64,000 nt of DNA from Bacteroidales bacterium UBA6267 (GTDB lineage: Bacteria > Bacteroidota > Bacteroidia > Bacteroidales > UBA1556): assembly GCA_002440745.1 (NCBI GenBank), contig DJVB01000006.1, positions 1 through 64,000 on the forward strand. Reading direction: 5' to 3'. The notes beneath the pieces were generated by a model. It was not told the DNA's origin and did no database searches. It saw only the letters and a list, made by a program, of their open reading frames with translations. Both the position numbers and the translations under genes were made by a program. Below are positions 34,038 to 42,413 of the stretch, in pieces (the first letter of the stretch is position 1; each line of letters begins with the position of its first letter).

Positions 34038-35152
34038 ATTTCAATCAATTAGTTCATCATATCGAAGATATTCATACCCATGTGCAGTCTTATGCGGTAA
34101 ATCAGGTAAGCATTGCACTAAGTGTTCGCAATATTCTTATTGGTTATTATATTGTGGAATACGAACAAAAAGGGTTTGATCGTGCGGCTTATGGAGCCAA
34201 TACCATGAAAACATTGGCAGATCAACTTAAACATATTAAAGGTTTATCCGCACCCCAACTTTATAAAATCAGAGACTTTTATTTGACCTATCCACAGATT
34301 TTATCGGCAGTGTCGATAATTTTTCAAGGTAATGATAATCAGATAAATAAAATTTTATCGACACTGCCGATAAAAACAGAAACGCATCTGACAAAACCAC
34401 AGAATACGGCTACATCTTTTGAACCGGAGATGCTGCTTACCCGTCTTTCCTTTTCACATTTTATGGAACTTATTCGATTGCAAGACCCTTTGCAACGGCA
34501 GTTTTATGAAATTCAGAGCGTAAAAAACAATTGGGGAGCAAGGGAATTGGGCAGAGCCATAAACTCTCTACTTTTTGAACGTACCGGATTATCCAAGGAT
34601 AAGGAAAAGGTGCTGAAAGACTTTAAGGAAGACAAAACGACCATTGCTGAAATAGTAAAGGACCCATATTTTCTTGAGTTTGTGGGCTTAGAAGAAAAAA
34701 CCTCCTATTCGGAATCGGATTTAGAAGCCGGTATTATTTCAAATTTGCAAGCTTTTTTAACTGAATTGGGAAGAGGATTTTGTTTTGAGGCTCGCCAAAA
34801 ACGGCTGACGTTAAATAATAAGCATTACCGAATCGATTTGGTTTTTTACCATCGAATTTTAAAATGCCATGTGCTCATTGATTTAAAAATAGGTGCCTTC
34901 GATCATGCTGATGCAGGGCAAATGAATATGTATTTGAATTATTATGCTGCCAATGAAATGACCGAAGGAGATAACCCACCGGTGGGTATTGTATTATGTG
35001 CGGATAAAGACGACGCCTTGGTTGAATACACCACAGCAGGACTCTCACACGAAGTCTTTGTTTCTAAATATTTGTTGGCCTTGCCCTCAAAAACCGAATT
35101 GGAACACTTTATCCAACAGGAACTTCATTTATTAAAAGGAGGTGAAGTATGA
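34034..35152 (+). CDS. YhcG/DUF1016-family PD-(D/E)xK nuclease
   Basis: 372 residues. N-terminal DUF1016_N winged-helix-like domain (about 15-165; YGANTMKTLADQL, LYKIRDFYLTYPQI, LSFSHFMELIR). The C-terminal nuclease domain is about 205-365, with EAGIISNLQAFLTELGRGF (231-249), Asp268 in RIDLVFYHR, LIDLK (Lys285; Asp in place of the more usual Glu) and GQMNMYLNYY. Often found next to type I methylase/specificity genes. Overlaps hsdM and hsdS by four bases each (ATGA), so it is co-expressed. The gene carries a perfect 21-bp inverted repeat within codons ~89-114. Confidence 0.9.
   Translation: MNFNQLVHHIEDIHTHVQSYAVNQVSIALSVRNILIGYYIVEYEQKGFDRAAYGANTMKTLADQLKHIKGLSAPQLYKIRDFYLTYPQILSAVSIIFQGNDNQINKILSTLPIKTETHLTKPQNTATSFEPEMLLTRLSFSHFMELIRLQDPLQRQFYEIQSVKNNWGARELGRAINSLLFERTGLSKDKEKVLKDFKEDKTTIAEIVKDPYFLEFVGLEEKTSYSESDLEAGIISNLQAFLTELGRGFCFEARQKRLTLNNKHYRIDLVFYHRILKCHVLIDLKIGAFDHADAGQMNMYLNYYAANEMTEGDNPPVGIVLCADKDDALVEYTTAGLSHEVFVSKYLLALPSKTELEHFIQQELHLLKGGEV
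34299..34375. repeat. Perfect 21-bp inverted repeat inside the yhcG-like gene
   Basis: Arms at 34299-34319 and 34355-34375 are exact reverse complements, separated by 35 bases. Each arm is itself nearly palindromic (TTATCG-N7-CGATAA). The arms encode ILSAVSI and ILSTLPI segments of the protein. It may be a protein-binding or recombination site or an RNA hairpin. Confidence 0.9.
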
Positions 35153-36534
35153 GTTGGAAGAAGTTCACTTTGGGAGAGTTATGTTCAATTGAGAAGGGGC
35201 AGGTAGGTATTACTAAAGCCATCTCTGGAAAATATCCATTAGTTGTAACCAGTGAGGAAAGGAAATCACATAATGAATTTCATTTTGAAGGTGAGGCTGT
35301 TATTATTCCATTAGTTTCATCAACAGGTCATGGCCACAAAAGTTTAAAAAGGATTCATTATCAAAAAGGTAAATTTGCTGTTGGCAATATTCTTTGTGCT
35401 GTTATTCCAAAGGATAGCAATATTTTGAATGCAGAATATTTATATCGTTTTCTTGACTTAAACCGTGAAAAAGAGCTTGTTAGCCGTATGCGAGGAATGG
35501 CAAACGTTTCTTTACCTATCAAGGAAATTGCTAAAATCGAAATCCCTTTACCTCCTTTGGAACTCCAGTTGAGTTTTATTAATGAATATCAAGAATTAGA
35601 GGCCTCAAGTAATTTCATTTCCGCCGAGCTCACCCACCAACTCTCCTTAGTAAAACAGCTACGGCAAGCTTTTTTACGGGCAGCCATGCAGGGCAAGATA
35701 GTAGCCCAAGACCCGAAGGATGAGCCTGCACACGTACTGCTCGAGAAAATTAAGGCAGAAAAGGAGAAGTTGATTAAGGAGAAGAAAATCAAAAAACAAA
35801 AACCTTTAACCCAAATTAAAGAGGAAGAGATTCCTTTTGAAATTCCTGAAAGCTGGGTATGGTGTAGGTTGGGTGAATTTTCAGAAATAAAGAGAGGTAA
35901 AGGGCCAAAGTATTCTGAAAATGGCGTTTTTAAAATGTTAAATCAAAAATGCGTGAGGTGGTTTAATGTAGAAATAGAACATAGTAAGGCTATAGATGAA
36001 ATGTGGTTTAACGATTTAAGTGATGATTTTAAAGTTATTGAAAGGGACTTATTAGTCAACTCAACTGGTGATGGTACAATTGGTCGATCGGGCATAGCCG
36101 GAGAGGATTGTAAAGGCTTTGTTTTTGATTCACATGTTTTAAGAGTACGTGCCTACTTAGGAATTGAGCATGATATGTTATGTTCAATAATTAATTCTGA
36201 ATATGGACAAGGATTGATTGATTCAATAAAAGGAGCAACGAGCACTAAGCAAACAGAGCTTGGAGTAAATAATTTATCAAACTTCCCAATCCCGCTTCCT
36301 CCACTTCTCGAACAAAAACGCATAGTTTCCAAATTAGATGAGTTAATGGCCTATTGCGATCGATTGGAAGAGAGCATACAAAACAGCCAAAAGCAAAATG
36401 AGGCGCTGCTACAGGTGGTGCTGAAGGAAGCGATGGAGGGGAAGAGTAAAGAAGGGAAAGGGAAAAAGTATGAGTTAATTATGGAAATAGAAACTAAAGC
36501 AGCTGAGAAGGAGAGTGAGTATAAATCAAAATAA
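35149..36534 (+). CDS. hsdS: Type I restriction specificity subunit
   Basis: 461 residues with two target-recognition domains: TRD1 (about 1-165, ending IEIPLPPLELQLSFI) and TRD2 (about 235-400, starting IPESWVWCRLGEFSEI and ending FPIPLPPLLEQKRIV). Each is followed by a long helical conserved region. The central lysine-rich helix (about 195-225) and the C-terminal Gln/Glu/Lys helix are the half-subunit spacers. Recognition sequence cannot be read from the protein. The last codons (AAATCAAAATAA) lie in the right copy of the 86-bp repeat, so its extreme C-terminus was apparently set by the insertion event. TRD1 DNA is more AT-rich than the spacer, consistent with domain exchange. Confidence 0.95.
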   Translation: MSWKKFTLGELCSIEKGQVGITKAISGKYPLVVTSEERKSHNEFHFEGEAVIIPLVSSTGHGHKSLKRIHYQKGKFAVGNILCAVIPKDSNILNAEYLYRFLDLNREKELVSRMRGMANVSLPIKEIAKIEIPLPPLELQLSFINEYQELEASSNFISAELTHQLSLVKQLRQAFLRAAMQGKIVAQDPKDEPAHVLLEKIKAEKEKLIKEKKIKKQKPLTQIKEEEIPFEIPESWVWCRLGEFSEIKRGKGPKYSENGVFKMLNQKCVRWFNVEIEHSKAIDEMWFNDLSDDFKVIERDLLVNSTGDGTIGRSGIAGEDCKGFVFDSHVLRVRAYLGIEHDMLCSIINSEYGQGLIDSIKGATSTKQTELGVNNLSNFPIPLPPLLEQKRIVSKLDELMAYCDRLEESIQNSQKQNEALLQVVLKEAMEGKSKEGKGKKYELIMEIETKAAEKESEYKSK

Positions 36535-36609
36535 GTCATTTCAAACGGTTTTTTCTTAAACCCAATAAATAGAAAAGAGGCTTCGCTGTTTTGTGAAGCC
36601 TCTTTTTTT
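36524..36609. repeat. 86-bp direct repeat, right copy, at hsdS 3' end
   Basis: Covers the hsdS stop codon and terminator. 84/86 identical to 27646-27731 at the iorB 3' end. Confidence 0.9.
36573..36606 (+). terminator. Terminator after hsdS (copy of the iorB terminator)
   Basis: Same 12-bp stem and ten-base loop as at 27695-27728, followed by a T run. Confidence 0.85.
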
Positions 36610-36624
36610 GTTGAGAGTTATTCT

Positions 36625-36714
36625 TTAAAACAAATATCCAATAGTGTTTATAAAACCAAAATAGGCTCTTCTGACTAATAACCCTAAAATTTTATGTTTT
36701 GGACTGAGATCAGT
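36625..36714 (-). pseudogene. C-terminal remnant of an outer-membrane beta-barrel gene (right side)
   Basis: A 29-codon open stretch without start, ending RRAYFGFINTIGYLF-stop. Similar to the remnant beyond the left repeat (8 of the last 15 residues identical), although the DNA is much more diverged than the adjacent 86-bp repeat. Confidence 0.35.
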
Positions 36715-36783
36715 TCAGAAAGTTTTAGATAGTGCGATTTGTTTTTTTATCAATTTGCTTTAATAAGTTGCTACTAATGTTTT

Positions 36784-36791
36784 TATCTTTG
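36784..36791 (+). promoter_or_regulatory. Possible -7 box (TATCTTTG) for the NfeD gene
   Basis: Exact TAnnTTTG match about 45 bases before the chosen start; the -33 position is not clear. Confidence 0.4.
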
Positions 36792-36835
36792 GCAATCTTT
36801 ATAGTTTCTATTAATAATTGAATAAAACACCATTT

Positions 36836-38188
36836 ATGCGTTATAAATATCTCCTTTTGCTCGTTGTTTTTCTTTTGAGTGCAAAGAGTTTTTTTGCTCA
36901 AGAGAAGGTAATTTCGAAAACTCCAATTGTCTATAAGTTTGATATTGATGAGGAAATTGCTCCGCCGGTAACTCGCCGCATGGCAAAAGCGTGGGAGGAT
37001 GCTATAGAGAAAAAAGCAGATTTAATTCTTATTCACATGAACACTTATGGCGGTTTGGTTGTGGATGCCGATACCATTCGCACCCGAATTTTAAACTCTA
37101 AGATTCCTGTGGTTGTGTATATCGACAATAATGCTGCCTCTGCCGGTGCTTTGATTTCGATTGCTTGTGAGAAGATTTACATGCGGCAGTCGGCAAATAT
37201 TGGAGCAGCTACGGTGGTGAATCAAACTGCAGAAGCCATGCCCGACAAATACCAAAGTTATATGCGGGCAACAATGCGTGCAACCGCCGAAGCCCGCGGA
37301 CGCGATCCAAAGATTGCAGAGGCTATGGTCGATCAGGATATTTATATTCCAGATATTAGCGACTCAGGCAAAGTATTGACTTTCACCGCTTCTGAGGCGC
37401 GGCGTCATGGCTACTGCGATTCTATTGTGGAGTCGGTGGACGAGGCTGTGCGCGCTTATGGTTTTCAAAATTATAAAATCGAAGAGTTGAAATTGACTGC
37501 TATTGATAAAGTGATTGATTTTCTGATTTCTCCAATGATTCATGGTTTGCTGATTATGATAATTATTGGAGGAATTTATTTTGAACTTCAGTCTCCCGGA
37601 ATTGGTTTCCCTTCGGCTGCGGCTCTGCTTGCGGCCATTCTTTATTTTATGCCGCTCTATCTCGAAGGTTTGGCCGATAACTGGGAAATTTTGGTGTTTT
37701 TTATCGGAATTGCTTTGTTGATTGTCGAAATATTTGTAATCCCGGGCTTTGGAGTTGCGGGTATATCCGGTTTAATGCTGATGATTGGCGGGCTGATGTT
37801 TGCCATGTTGGATAATGTTAACTTCGACTTTTCCAATGTGCCTCTTCTCGATATTGCCAATTCCTTTATAATTGTGGTGCTTTCTATTTTGCTCTCGCTT
37901 TTTGTCGTTTATTTCTTGGCAAAAGGTGTGTTTGGAGCTTCAAAATTCTCCTTAGCTCTCAACGCTTCCCAACCTCATAATCAGGGTTATGTGGCCACCA
38001 CATTCGACCTTACAATGCTTCATGGAAAGGAAGGAATCGCCGCAACAATGCTCCGCCCAAGTGGCAAAGTGGAAATTGATGACGACACATACGATGCCCT
38101 TGCGAAAAATTCTTTTATCGAAAAAGGAGAGAAAATTCGCGTGGTCAAATCGAGCAATACGCAATTGGTTGTGGAGAAAATATCGTAA
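36836..38188 (+). CDS. NfeD-family membrane serine protease (long form)
   Basis: About 450 residues from ATG 36836 (MRYKYLLLLVVFLLSAKSFFAQ); a TTG six codons earlier is an alternative. Signal sequence, ClpP/crotonase-like periplasmic protease domain (about 25-215) with MNTYGGLVVDADTIR and catalytic-type Ser in NNAASAGALIS, a lysine/arginine-bearing RATAEARGR segment, four to five transmembrane helices (about 225-370), and a C-terminal OB-fold NfeD domain (about 385-450; GKEGIAATMLRPSGKVEID). NfeD proteases commonly act with SPFH/band-7 proteins; one is encoded at 41449-42291 but not adjacent. Confidence 0.9.
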   Translation: MRYKYLLLLVVFLLSAKSFFAQEKVISKTPIVYKFDIDEEIAPPVTRRMAKAWEDAIEKKADLILIHMNTYGGLVVDADTIRTRILNSKIPVVVYIDNNAASAGALISIACEKIYMRQSANIGAATVVNQTAEAMPDKYQSYMRATMRATAEARGRDPKIAEAMVDQDIYIPDISDSGKVLTFTASEARRHGYCDSIVESVDEAVRAYGFQNYKIEELKLTAIDKVIDFLISPMIHGLLIMIIIGGIYFELQSPGIGFPSAAALLAAILYFMPLYLEGLADNWEILVFFIGIALLIVEIFVIPGFGVAGISGLMLMIGGLMFAMLDNVNFDFSNVPLLDIANSFIIVVLSILLSLFVVYFLAKGVFGASKFSLALNASQPHNQGYVATTFDLTMLHGKEGIAATMLRPSGKVEIDDDTYDALAKNSFIEKGEKIRVVKSSNTQLVVEKIS

Positions 38189-38291
38189 ACCACAATATTT
38201 TTATACTTTTACCGATTATTTATGTTTATTGCCCAATGGAATTCGGGCTAAAGGATAATAGATTGATTAATAATAGTTTTTGATTGAAATT

Positions 38292-38954
38292 ATGAAGAAA
38301 ATATTTTTTGTAGCAATTCTTTTTACTACCATTTTTGTTGGAACGTCCTCTTTATATGGTCAGCTTTATATCGGTGGGCGAATCGGAGGTACATCGGCAA
38401 GCATTACCGGGTCGGGCCTAAAGGATTTTCAACCCGTTTCAAAAATGTATCTCAACGGCGGCGCTGTGACAACACTCTCCTTAAATCGCAGATTTTCACT
38501 GCAATTAGAGCTTTTGTATAGTGGCAAAGGTTCCGCATTTGAGTATTATGGTGACTATCAGAATAAAAGGGGGACAATATATTTAAGCCAAAAGCTTCAT
38601 TATTTTGCCGTTCCTTTAGTCCTCCAATTCAAAATGGGCGACCGCGACAATTATTTTCACTTTGATGCTGGTATGGTTTATAATTCCTTAATCGGGAATA
38701 AGTTTTTAGGAAATATTACAGTAGAAGAGCTTAACGGTGATATTTTTGAGTATGAAATGACCACTTCATTTAATTTAAACAAAACAGACTTCGGATTAGC
38801 CTTCGGTGTGGGCTTGGTCGCAAGTAATATCACTTTTGATTTTCGATACGAAATTGGTCGTAATCAGATATACGAAACCGGCGTGGATGATGCCCCAAAT
38901 ATCTTAAATCGAGCCTTCCTTGTAAATGTCGGCTATCGCTTCAACTTGTTGTAA
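38292..38954 (+). CDS. Outer-membrane beta-barrel protein (PorT-like)
   Basis: I chose ATG 38292 (MKKIFFVAILFTTIF...) over an upstream TTG because it directly begins a signal peptide cleaved near GQ (about residue 24). The ~195-residue mature part shows alternating beta strands (YIGGRIGGTSASITG, RFSLQLELLYSGKGS, LHYFAVPLVLQFKM, NITFDFRYEIG) and ends LVNVGYRFNLL, the pattern of the OMP_b-brl_2/PorT-like family. Probable eight-strand outer-membrane barrel of unknown function. It follows the NfeD gene by about 100 bases; no operon evidence. Confidence 0.8.
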   Translation: MKKIFFVAILFTTIFVGTSSLYGQLYIGGRIGGTSASITGSGLKDFQPVSKMYLNGGAVTTLSLNRRFSLQLELLYSGKGSAFEYYGDYQNKRGTIYLSQKLHYFAVPLVLQFKMGDRDNYFHFDAGMVYNSLIGNKFLGNITVEELNGDIFEYEMTTSFNLNKTDFGLAFGVGLVASNITFDFRYEIGRNQIYETGVDDAPNILNRAFLVNVGYRFNLL

Positions 38955-39206
38955 ATTTCTTGCCCTGCGCTTTTAGCCTGAAGGTTACTTAGCCTTTTTT
39001 GGTTAGGAAATATTTTAGCCATTCACGTAAAGAAAATTTCGACTACCACAATCTTCCCTCTCGGAAAAACGCTCTTTTTGACCTGAACTGACCTCAATTT
39101 CTAAAGTTTAACCTTTCAACCTTTATATTATTGGTTCTTGTTCTAATTCGTTATAAATCAACTCGTTAAAAAAATCACAACCTTATTCTATTCTTTACGT
39201 AAAACG

Positions 39207-40064
39207 ATGCTTTATAATGTAGTCATTTTGAATGTAATACGGTTAAAATATTTCCTTATCGTCGTTTTGGCAGTTCTATTTCTCGCCAACAAGCCTGCAT
39301 TTAAAAACTCTCCTCCAGGTACAATTCCCCTGACCGATTCACTTTTTATTGACAAATTTCCGGTCAAAGTTCGCGACTATATTGAGTTTCTAAATAGTCT
39401 TCGTTATTTCTACAACGATCAGTTGAGCGATAGTTTGAAAAAATTGCCTAAATATGGACTCACACCTGCCGACATTGATGGACTCACACAGCATTTTCAT
39501 GGTGACAGCCTTTTGCATCAGCGCATGTTGACTCGCACCTGGGTCACTTATTCCAATGATGAACGCCGTTATGATGTTGATTTTCACCTTAAAAGCACTA
39601 AGTTTCTTGACTATCCAATCGTCAATATTACCTTCGAGCAAATGCGTTATTATTGTAAATGGCGCACCGATATGGTGATGTTACACTATGCGACTTCATG
39701 CAAAACCGAAAAGCAGAGGCAGAAGTTTCCCATGAATTTTAAATATCGGATGGTTAAACGGAAAGAGTGGGAGTTGACCATCAGTAAGTATTTTCATGAG
39801 ATTCAACGGCCTGAAAATCAAAAAAATAATGCCGAGCGACCTAATAATATGATTCGTCCATATTATTATTCCAAAAAGCGCAGTTTTTATTATGATGTGG
39901 ATAATGCTGCCGAAACTCTTGACAATGCAGTCGTTACCTTTAACTTCAAATGGAATAGTTCGGTGCGAATTGGAAATATTAGCTATTTTAAATTTGAAGA
40001 GCCGATGGACTGGATAAGCTTTCGTTGTATTTGTGAAATTCTGCCTGAGAAAAATGTGAAGTAA
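39207..40064 (+). CDS. Divergent SUMF1/GldJ-like secreted protein
   Basis: 285 residues with an N-terminal hydrophobic leader (about 10-28, which may be a signal or anchor). Features recalling the FGE/SUMF1 fold used by GldJ/GldK: PPGTIPLTDSLFIDKFPVKVRDYIEFL (given in part; about 36-62), YPIVNITFEQMRYYCKWR (about 137-154), and FKYRMVKRKEWELTI (about 180-194). The central glycine-rich portion and metal/Cys sites of true formylglycine-generating enzymes are not visible, so catalysis is unlikely. Could be a structural envelope protein. No neighbouring gliding or T9SS genes were seen. Confidence 0.6.
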   Translation: MLYNVVILNVIRLKYFLIVVLAVLFLANKPAFKNSPPGTIPLTDSLFIDKFPVKVRDYIEFLNSLRYFYNDQLSDSLKKLPKYGLTPADIDGLTQHFHGDSLLHQRMLTRTWVTYSNDERRYDVDFHLKSTKFLDYPIVNITFEQMRYYCKWRTDMVMLHYATSCKTEKQRQKFPMNFKYRMVKRKEWELTISKYFHEIQRPENQKNNAERPNNMIRPYYYSKKRSFYYDVDNAAETLDNAVVTFNFKWNSSVRIGNISYFKFEEPMDWISFRCICEILPEKNVK

Positions 40065-40075
40065 ATGCCGTAACT

Positions 40076-41416
40076 CTATCCACTTCGCTCGTCGTTTGAA
40101 GAAGGGATTTGTCCATAAACTGCCGTTTTCATAAAAAGGGCTAAAGTGGCACCACGCGCGGCCATAAACGACAAAAACGCAATCCAAAGCCTGCTGATTT
40201 CGGGAAGTGGTGTCAGAAAAAATATGGGCACAAAAACCCCTACCACTGCTATAAACATCCCGTTGCGTAGAGCTTGAGAAGCTGTGGCGCCAATGAAAAT
40301 ACCATCGTAAATAAAGGCTGCAAACGAAATTGGAGGCATGATTATTACCCAAAAAAGCAAAGGTTTAGCACGCTGAATTACCTCCTCATTCGAGGTGAGC
40401 AAGCTAAAGATAAAATCTCCGAAGAGAAAATATATGGCGCTGAAAATCAGGCTAAAGGCCAATCCAAAGAGCATATTCATTCGGACCGTTAGCCTCAATT
40501 TTGAAAGCGATTTCGAACCGATATATTCTCCGGTCATGGCTTCGGCAGCGTTGGCAAATCCATCTAACATGAATGAGAAAAAGAGAAAAAACTGGAAGAG
40601 TATGGTGTTGATAGCCAAGATATAATCGTCGATATTAGCCGACTGAATAGTGAAAAAGGAAATGACGAAAATGATTCCTAATGTACGGATGAAAATATTG
40701 CCATTTACTTTGAAGAAATTGGTTAACTCGTTGATTTTTAATAATTCATTAAAAGTGGTTTTTCTTTTTAAATAGTGGAATTTTTTATGAAACAAGTAAA
40801 TCGCCAAGCCTAAGGAAAGCCATTGAGCTCCAACCGTGCCCCAAGCTGCTCCCGCACTGTTGAGATTAAGATGATAAACGAAAAAATAGCTCAATGCGAT
40901 ATTCAGAATATTTCCAAAAACGGCAATCAACATGGGAAAAACGGCATTATGCATTCCCAAAAACCATCCCGAAAATACCAATAAAGCCAATGAGGCCGGT
41001 GCTGCCCAAATCCGTATGCGAACATATTCTTGAGCATAGATTTTTACTTCCTCTCCCGACCGTGTCATGTCAATGCCTAATTGAATAATCCAGGGGTGAA
41101 GTAAGATGATTATAGTGCTTAGAATGAGTGAAATAAGTATTCCTCGTCTGAAAATTAGCAGTTGTTGTTTTTTGTCGTCAGCTCCCAATGCTTGAGCCGT
41201 GAAGCCCACCGTGCCCATGCGTAAAAATCCTAAACTCCAGTAAATTACATTGAAAATCATGGAGCCAAGTGCGATAGCTCCTAAGTAGGCTACATTGTCT
41301 AAATGCCCCATCAGGGCGGTGTCAACAAGGCCTAAGAGAGGTATGGTGATATTGCTGACAATATTTGGTAAGGCCAGCTTGAGGATTTTCCGGTTGATGG
41401 GGCGCACCGCTTCCAT
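40076..41416 (-). CDS. MATE-family transporter (DinF-like)
   Basis: 446 residues, about twelve transmembrane segments. The DinF-like opening is NRKILKLALPNIVSNITIPLLGLVDTALMGHL, given here by its parts: LALPNI, LLGLVDTALMGHL. It also has LRMGTVGFTAQALGA, FLGMHNAVFPM, FANAAEAMTGEYIGS in the second half and a closing ATLALFMK helix. Distinct from the NorM-like MATE at 23617-25050 (which keeps LRGMGDSKTP). Probable Na+/H+-coupled drug or metabolite exporter. It is convergent with the SUMF1-like gene (11-base gap) and lies downstream of the SPFH gene on the same strand (32-base gap), so the two may be co-transcribed. Confidence 0.9.
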   Translation of the reverse strand: MEAVRPINRKILKLALPNIVSNITIPLLGLVDTALMGHLDNVAYLGAIALGSMIFNVIYWSLGFLRMGTVGFTAQALGADDKKQQLLIFRRGILISLILSTIIILLHPWIIQLGIDMTRSGEEVKIYAQEYVRIRIWAAPASLALLVFSGWFLGMHNAVFPMLIAVFGNILNIALSYFFVYHLNLNSAGAAWGTVGAQWLSLGLAIYLFHKKFHYLKRKTTFNELLKINELTNFFKVNGNIFIRTLGIIFVISFFTIQSANIDDYILAINTILFQFFLFFSFMLDGFANAAEAMTGEYIGSKSLSKLRLTVRMNMLFGLAFSLIFSAIYFLFGDFIFSLLTSNEEVIQRAKPLLFWVIIMPPISFAAFIYDGIFIGATASQALRNGMFIAVVGVFVPIFFLTPLPEISRLWIAFLSFMAARGATLALFMKTAVYGQIPSSNDERSG

Positions 41417-41448
41417 ACCTCTCGGCTCGATTTCTTGTTTGAAAAGGA

Positions 41449-42291
41449 TTAGTTACCGTTCAAAATCAGAGGCAATCCGTCCTTGCCGCCGCCAATCACA
41501 ATTACCTTTGAATTGGCCGACTGACTCAGTGTTGTGGTTGCTTCTATACCTCTCATCTTCAACAGATTATCGGTTAATGAGCTGTTGATAATCTGGTTAG
41601 CTTTGGCTTCTCCTTCGGCTGCAATCCGCTTACGCTCTGCTTCTTTTTGTTCGCGTTCAAGTTTATATTGATATTCTAAAGCCAATTGCTCCTGTTTGAG
41701 TTTGCTCTCAATGGCAGTTTTGATGGTTTCAGGAAGATAAATGCTGCGAATCAATACTTTATCAACATGGATATATTTTGTGTTAAGAATGTTTTTGGTT
41801 TCGTTGAAAATCTCGGTTTGAATGGCCTCTTTCTTTGTTGAATAAATTTCCTCAGGTGTGTAACGTCCTATTACTGTGCGACTTGCCGAACGAAGTGCCG
41901 GAATAACAACCTGTTCATCATAATCTATTCCAAGGAATTTGTGAAGATCAGGCAGTTTATTGCTTAATGGAAAATACCAAACGGAGACGTCAACCGTAAT
42001 CTCTAAACCGTTGGACGACAGAACTTTCATTTCTTCAGCTTTGTGATGCTGACGAACACTGTAAACATAAACCTTGTTCCACGGTGCTATAAAATGGAAT
42101 CCTTCTCCCAATGCAGGCTCGTCAAGCTTTATCCCTCCGGAAAAAGTGTAAAAAGTTACTCCTCTATTTCCTGCAGGAATAGTGACGGTCATACGATTCC
42201 AGAAAATGATAAGAAGAATGATAGATACGGCAACGATTACTATCGGAAATGCCTTTGACATGTTAAATTCAGGTTGTGGTCGATTTTGCAT
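41449..42291 (-). CDS. SPFH/prohibitin-like (band 7) membrane protein
   Basis: About 280 residues from ATG 42291 (MQNRPQPEFNMSKAF); ten codons more are open upstream. A transmembrane helix (about 14-32) is followed by an SPFH domain (TVTIPAGNRGVTFYTFSGG, GFHFIAPWNKVYVYSVRQ, DVSVWYFPL, ALRSASRTVIGRYTPEEIYS). Then a charged coiled coil (about 205-245; EREQKEAERKRIAAEGEA) and a hydrophobic C-terminus. Forms large membrane rings that regulate proteases and define microdomains. Start choice is tentative. Confidence 0.9.
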   Translation of the reverse strand: MQNRPQPEFNMSKAFPIVIVAVSIILLIIFWNRMTVTIPAGNRGVTFYTFSGGIKLDEPALGEGFHFIAPWNKVYVYSVRQHHKAEEMKVLSSNGLEITVDVSVWYFPLSNKLPDLHKFLGIDYDEQVVIPALRSASRTVIGRYTPEEIYSTKKEAIQTEIFNETKNILNTKYIHVDKVLIRSIYLPETIKTAIESKLKQEQLALEYQYKLEREQKEAERKRIAAEGEAKANQIINSSLTDNLLKMRGIEATTTLSQSANSKVIVIGGGKDGLPLILNGN

Positions 42292-42380
42292 AATATTATT
42301 AGTTTTGATAAAGGTTGGCAAAGATAGATTTTTACTTGTATCTACTTGAATTTTTAACCCTTTTTAAAAACATATTTTTC

Positions 42381-42388
42381 TAATTTTG
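42381..42388 (+). promoter_or_regulatory. Possible -7 box (TAATTTTG) for the DPP-IV gene
   Basis: TAnnTTTG match 26 bases before the ATG at 42414. No clear -33 element. Confidence 0.4.
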
Positions 42389-42413
42389 GCAACTGATTTA
42401 AAACTTAACATTT

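Noticed and set aside
27646..36609. Restriction island as an integrase-carrying mobile element
   Set aside because: Direct repeats are present, but no integrase, transposase, relaxase or tRNA was recognised between or beside them, so I report only a repeat-bounded island.
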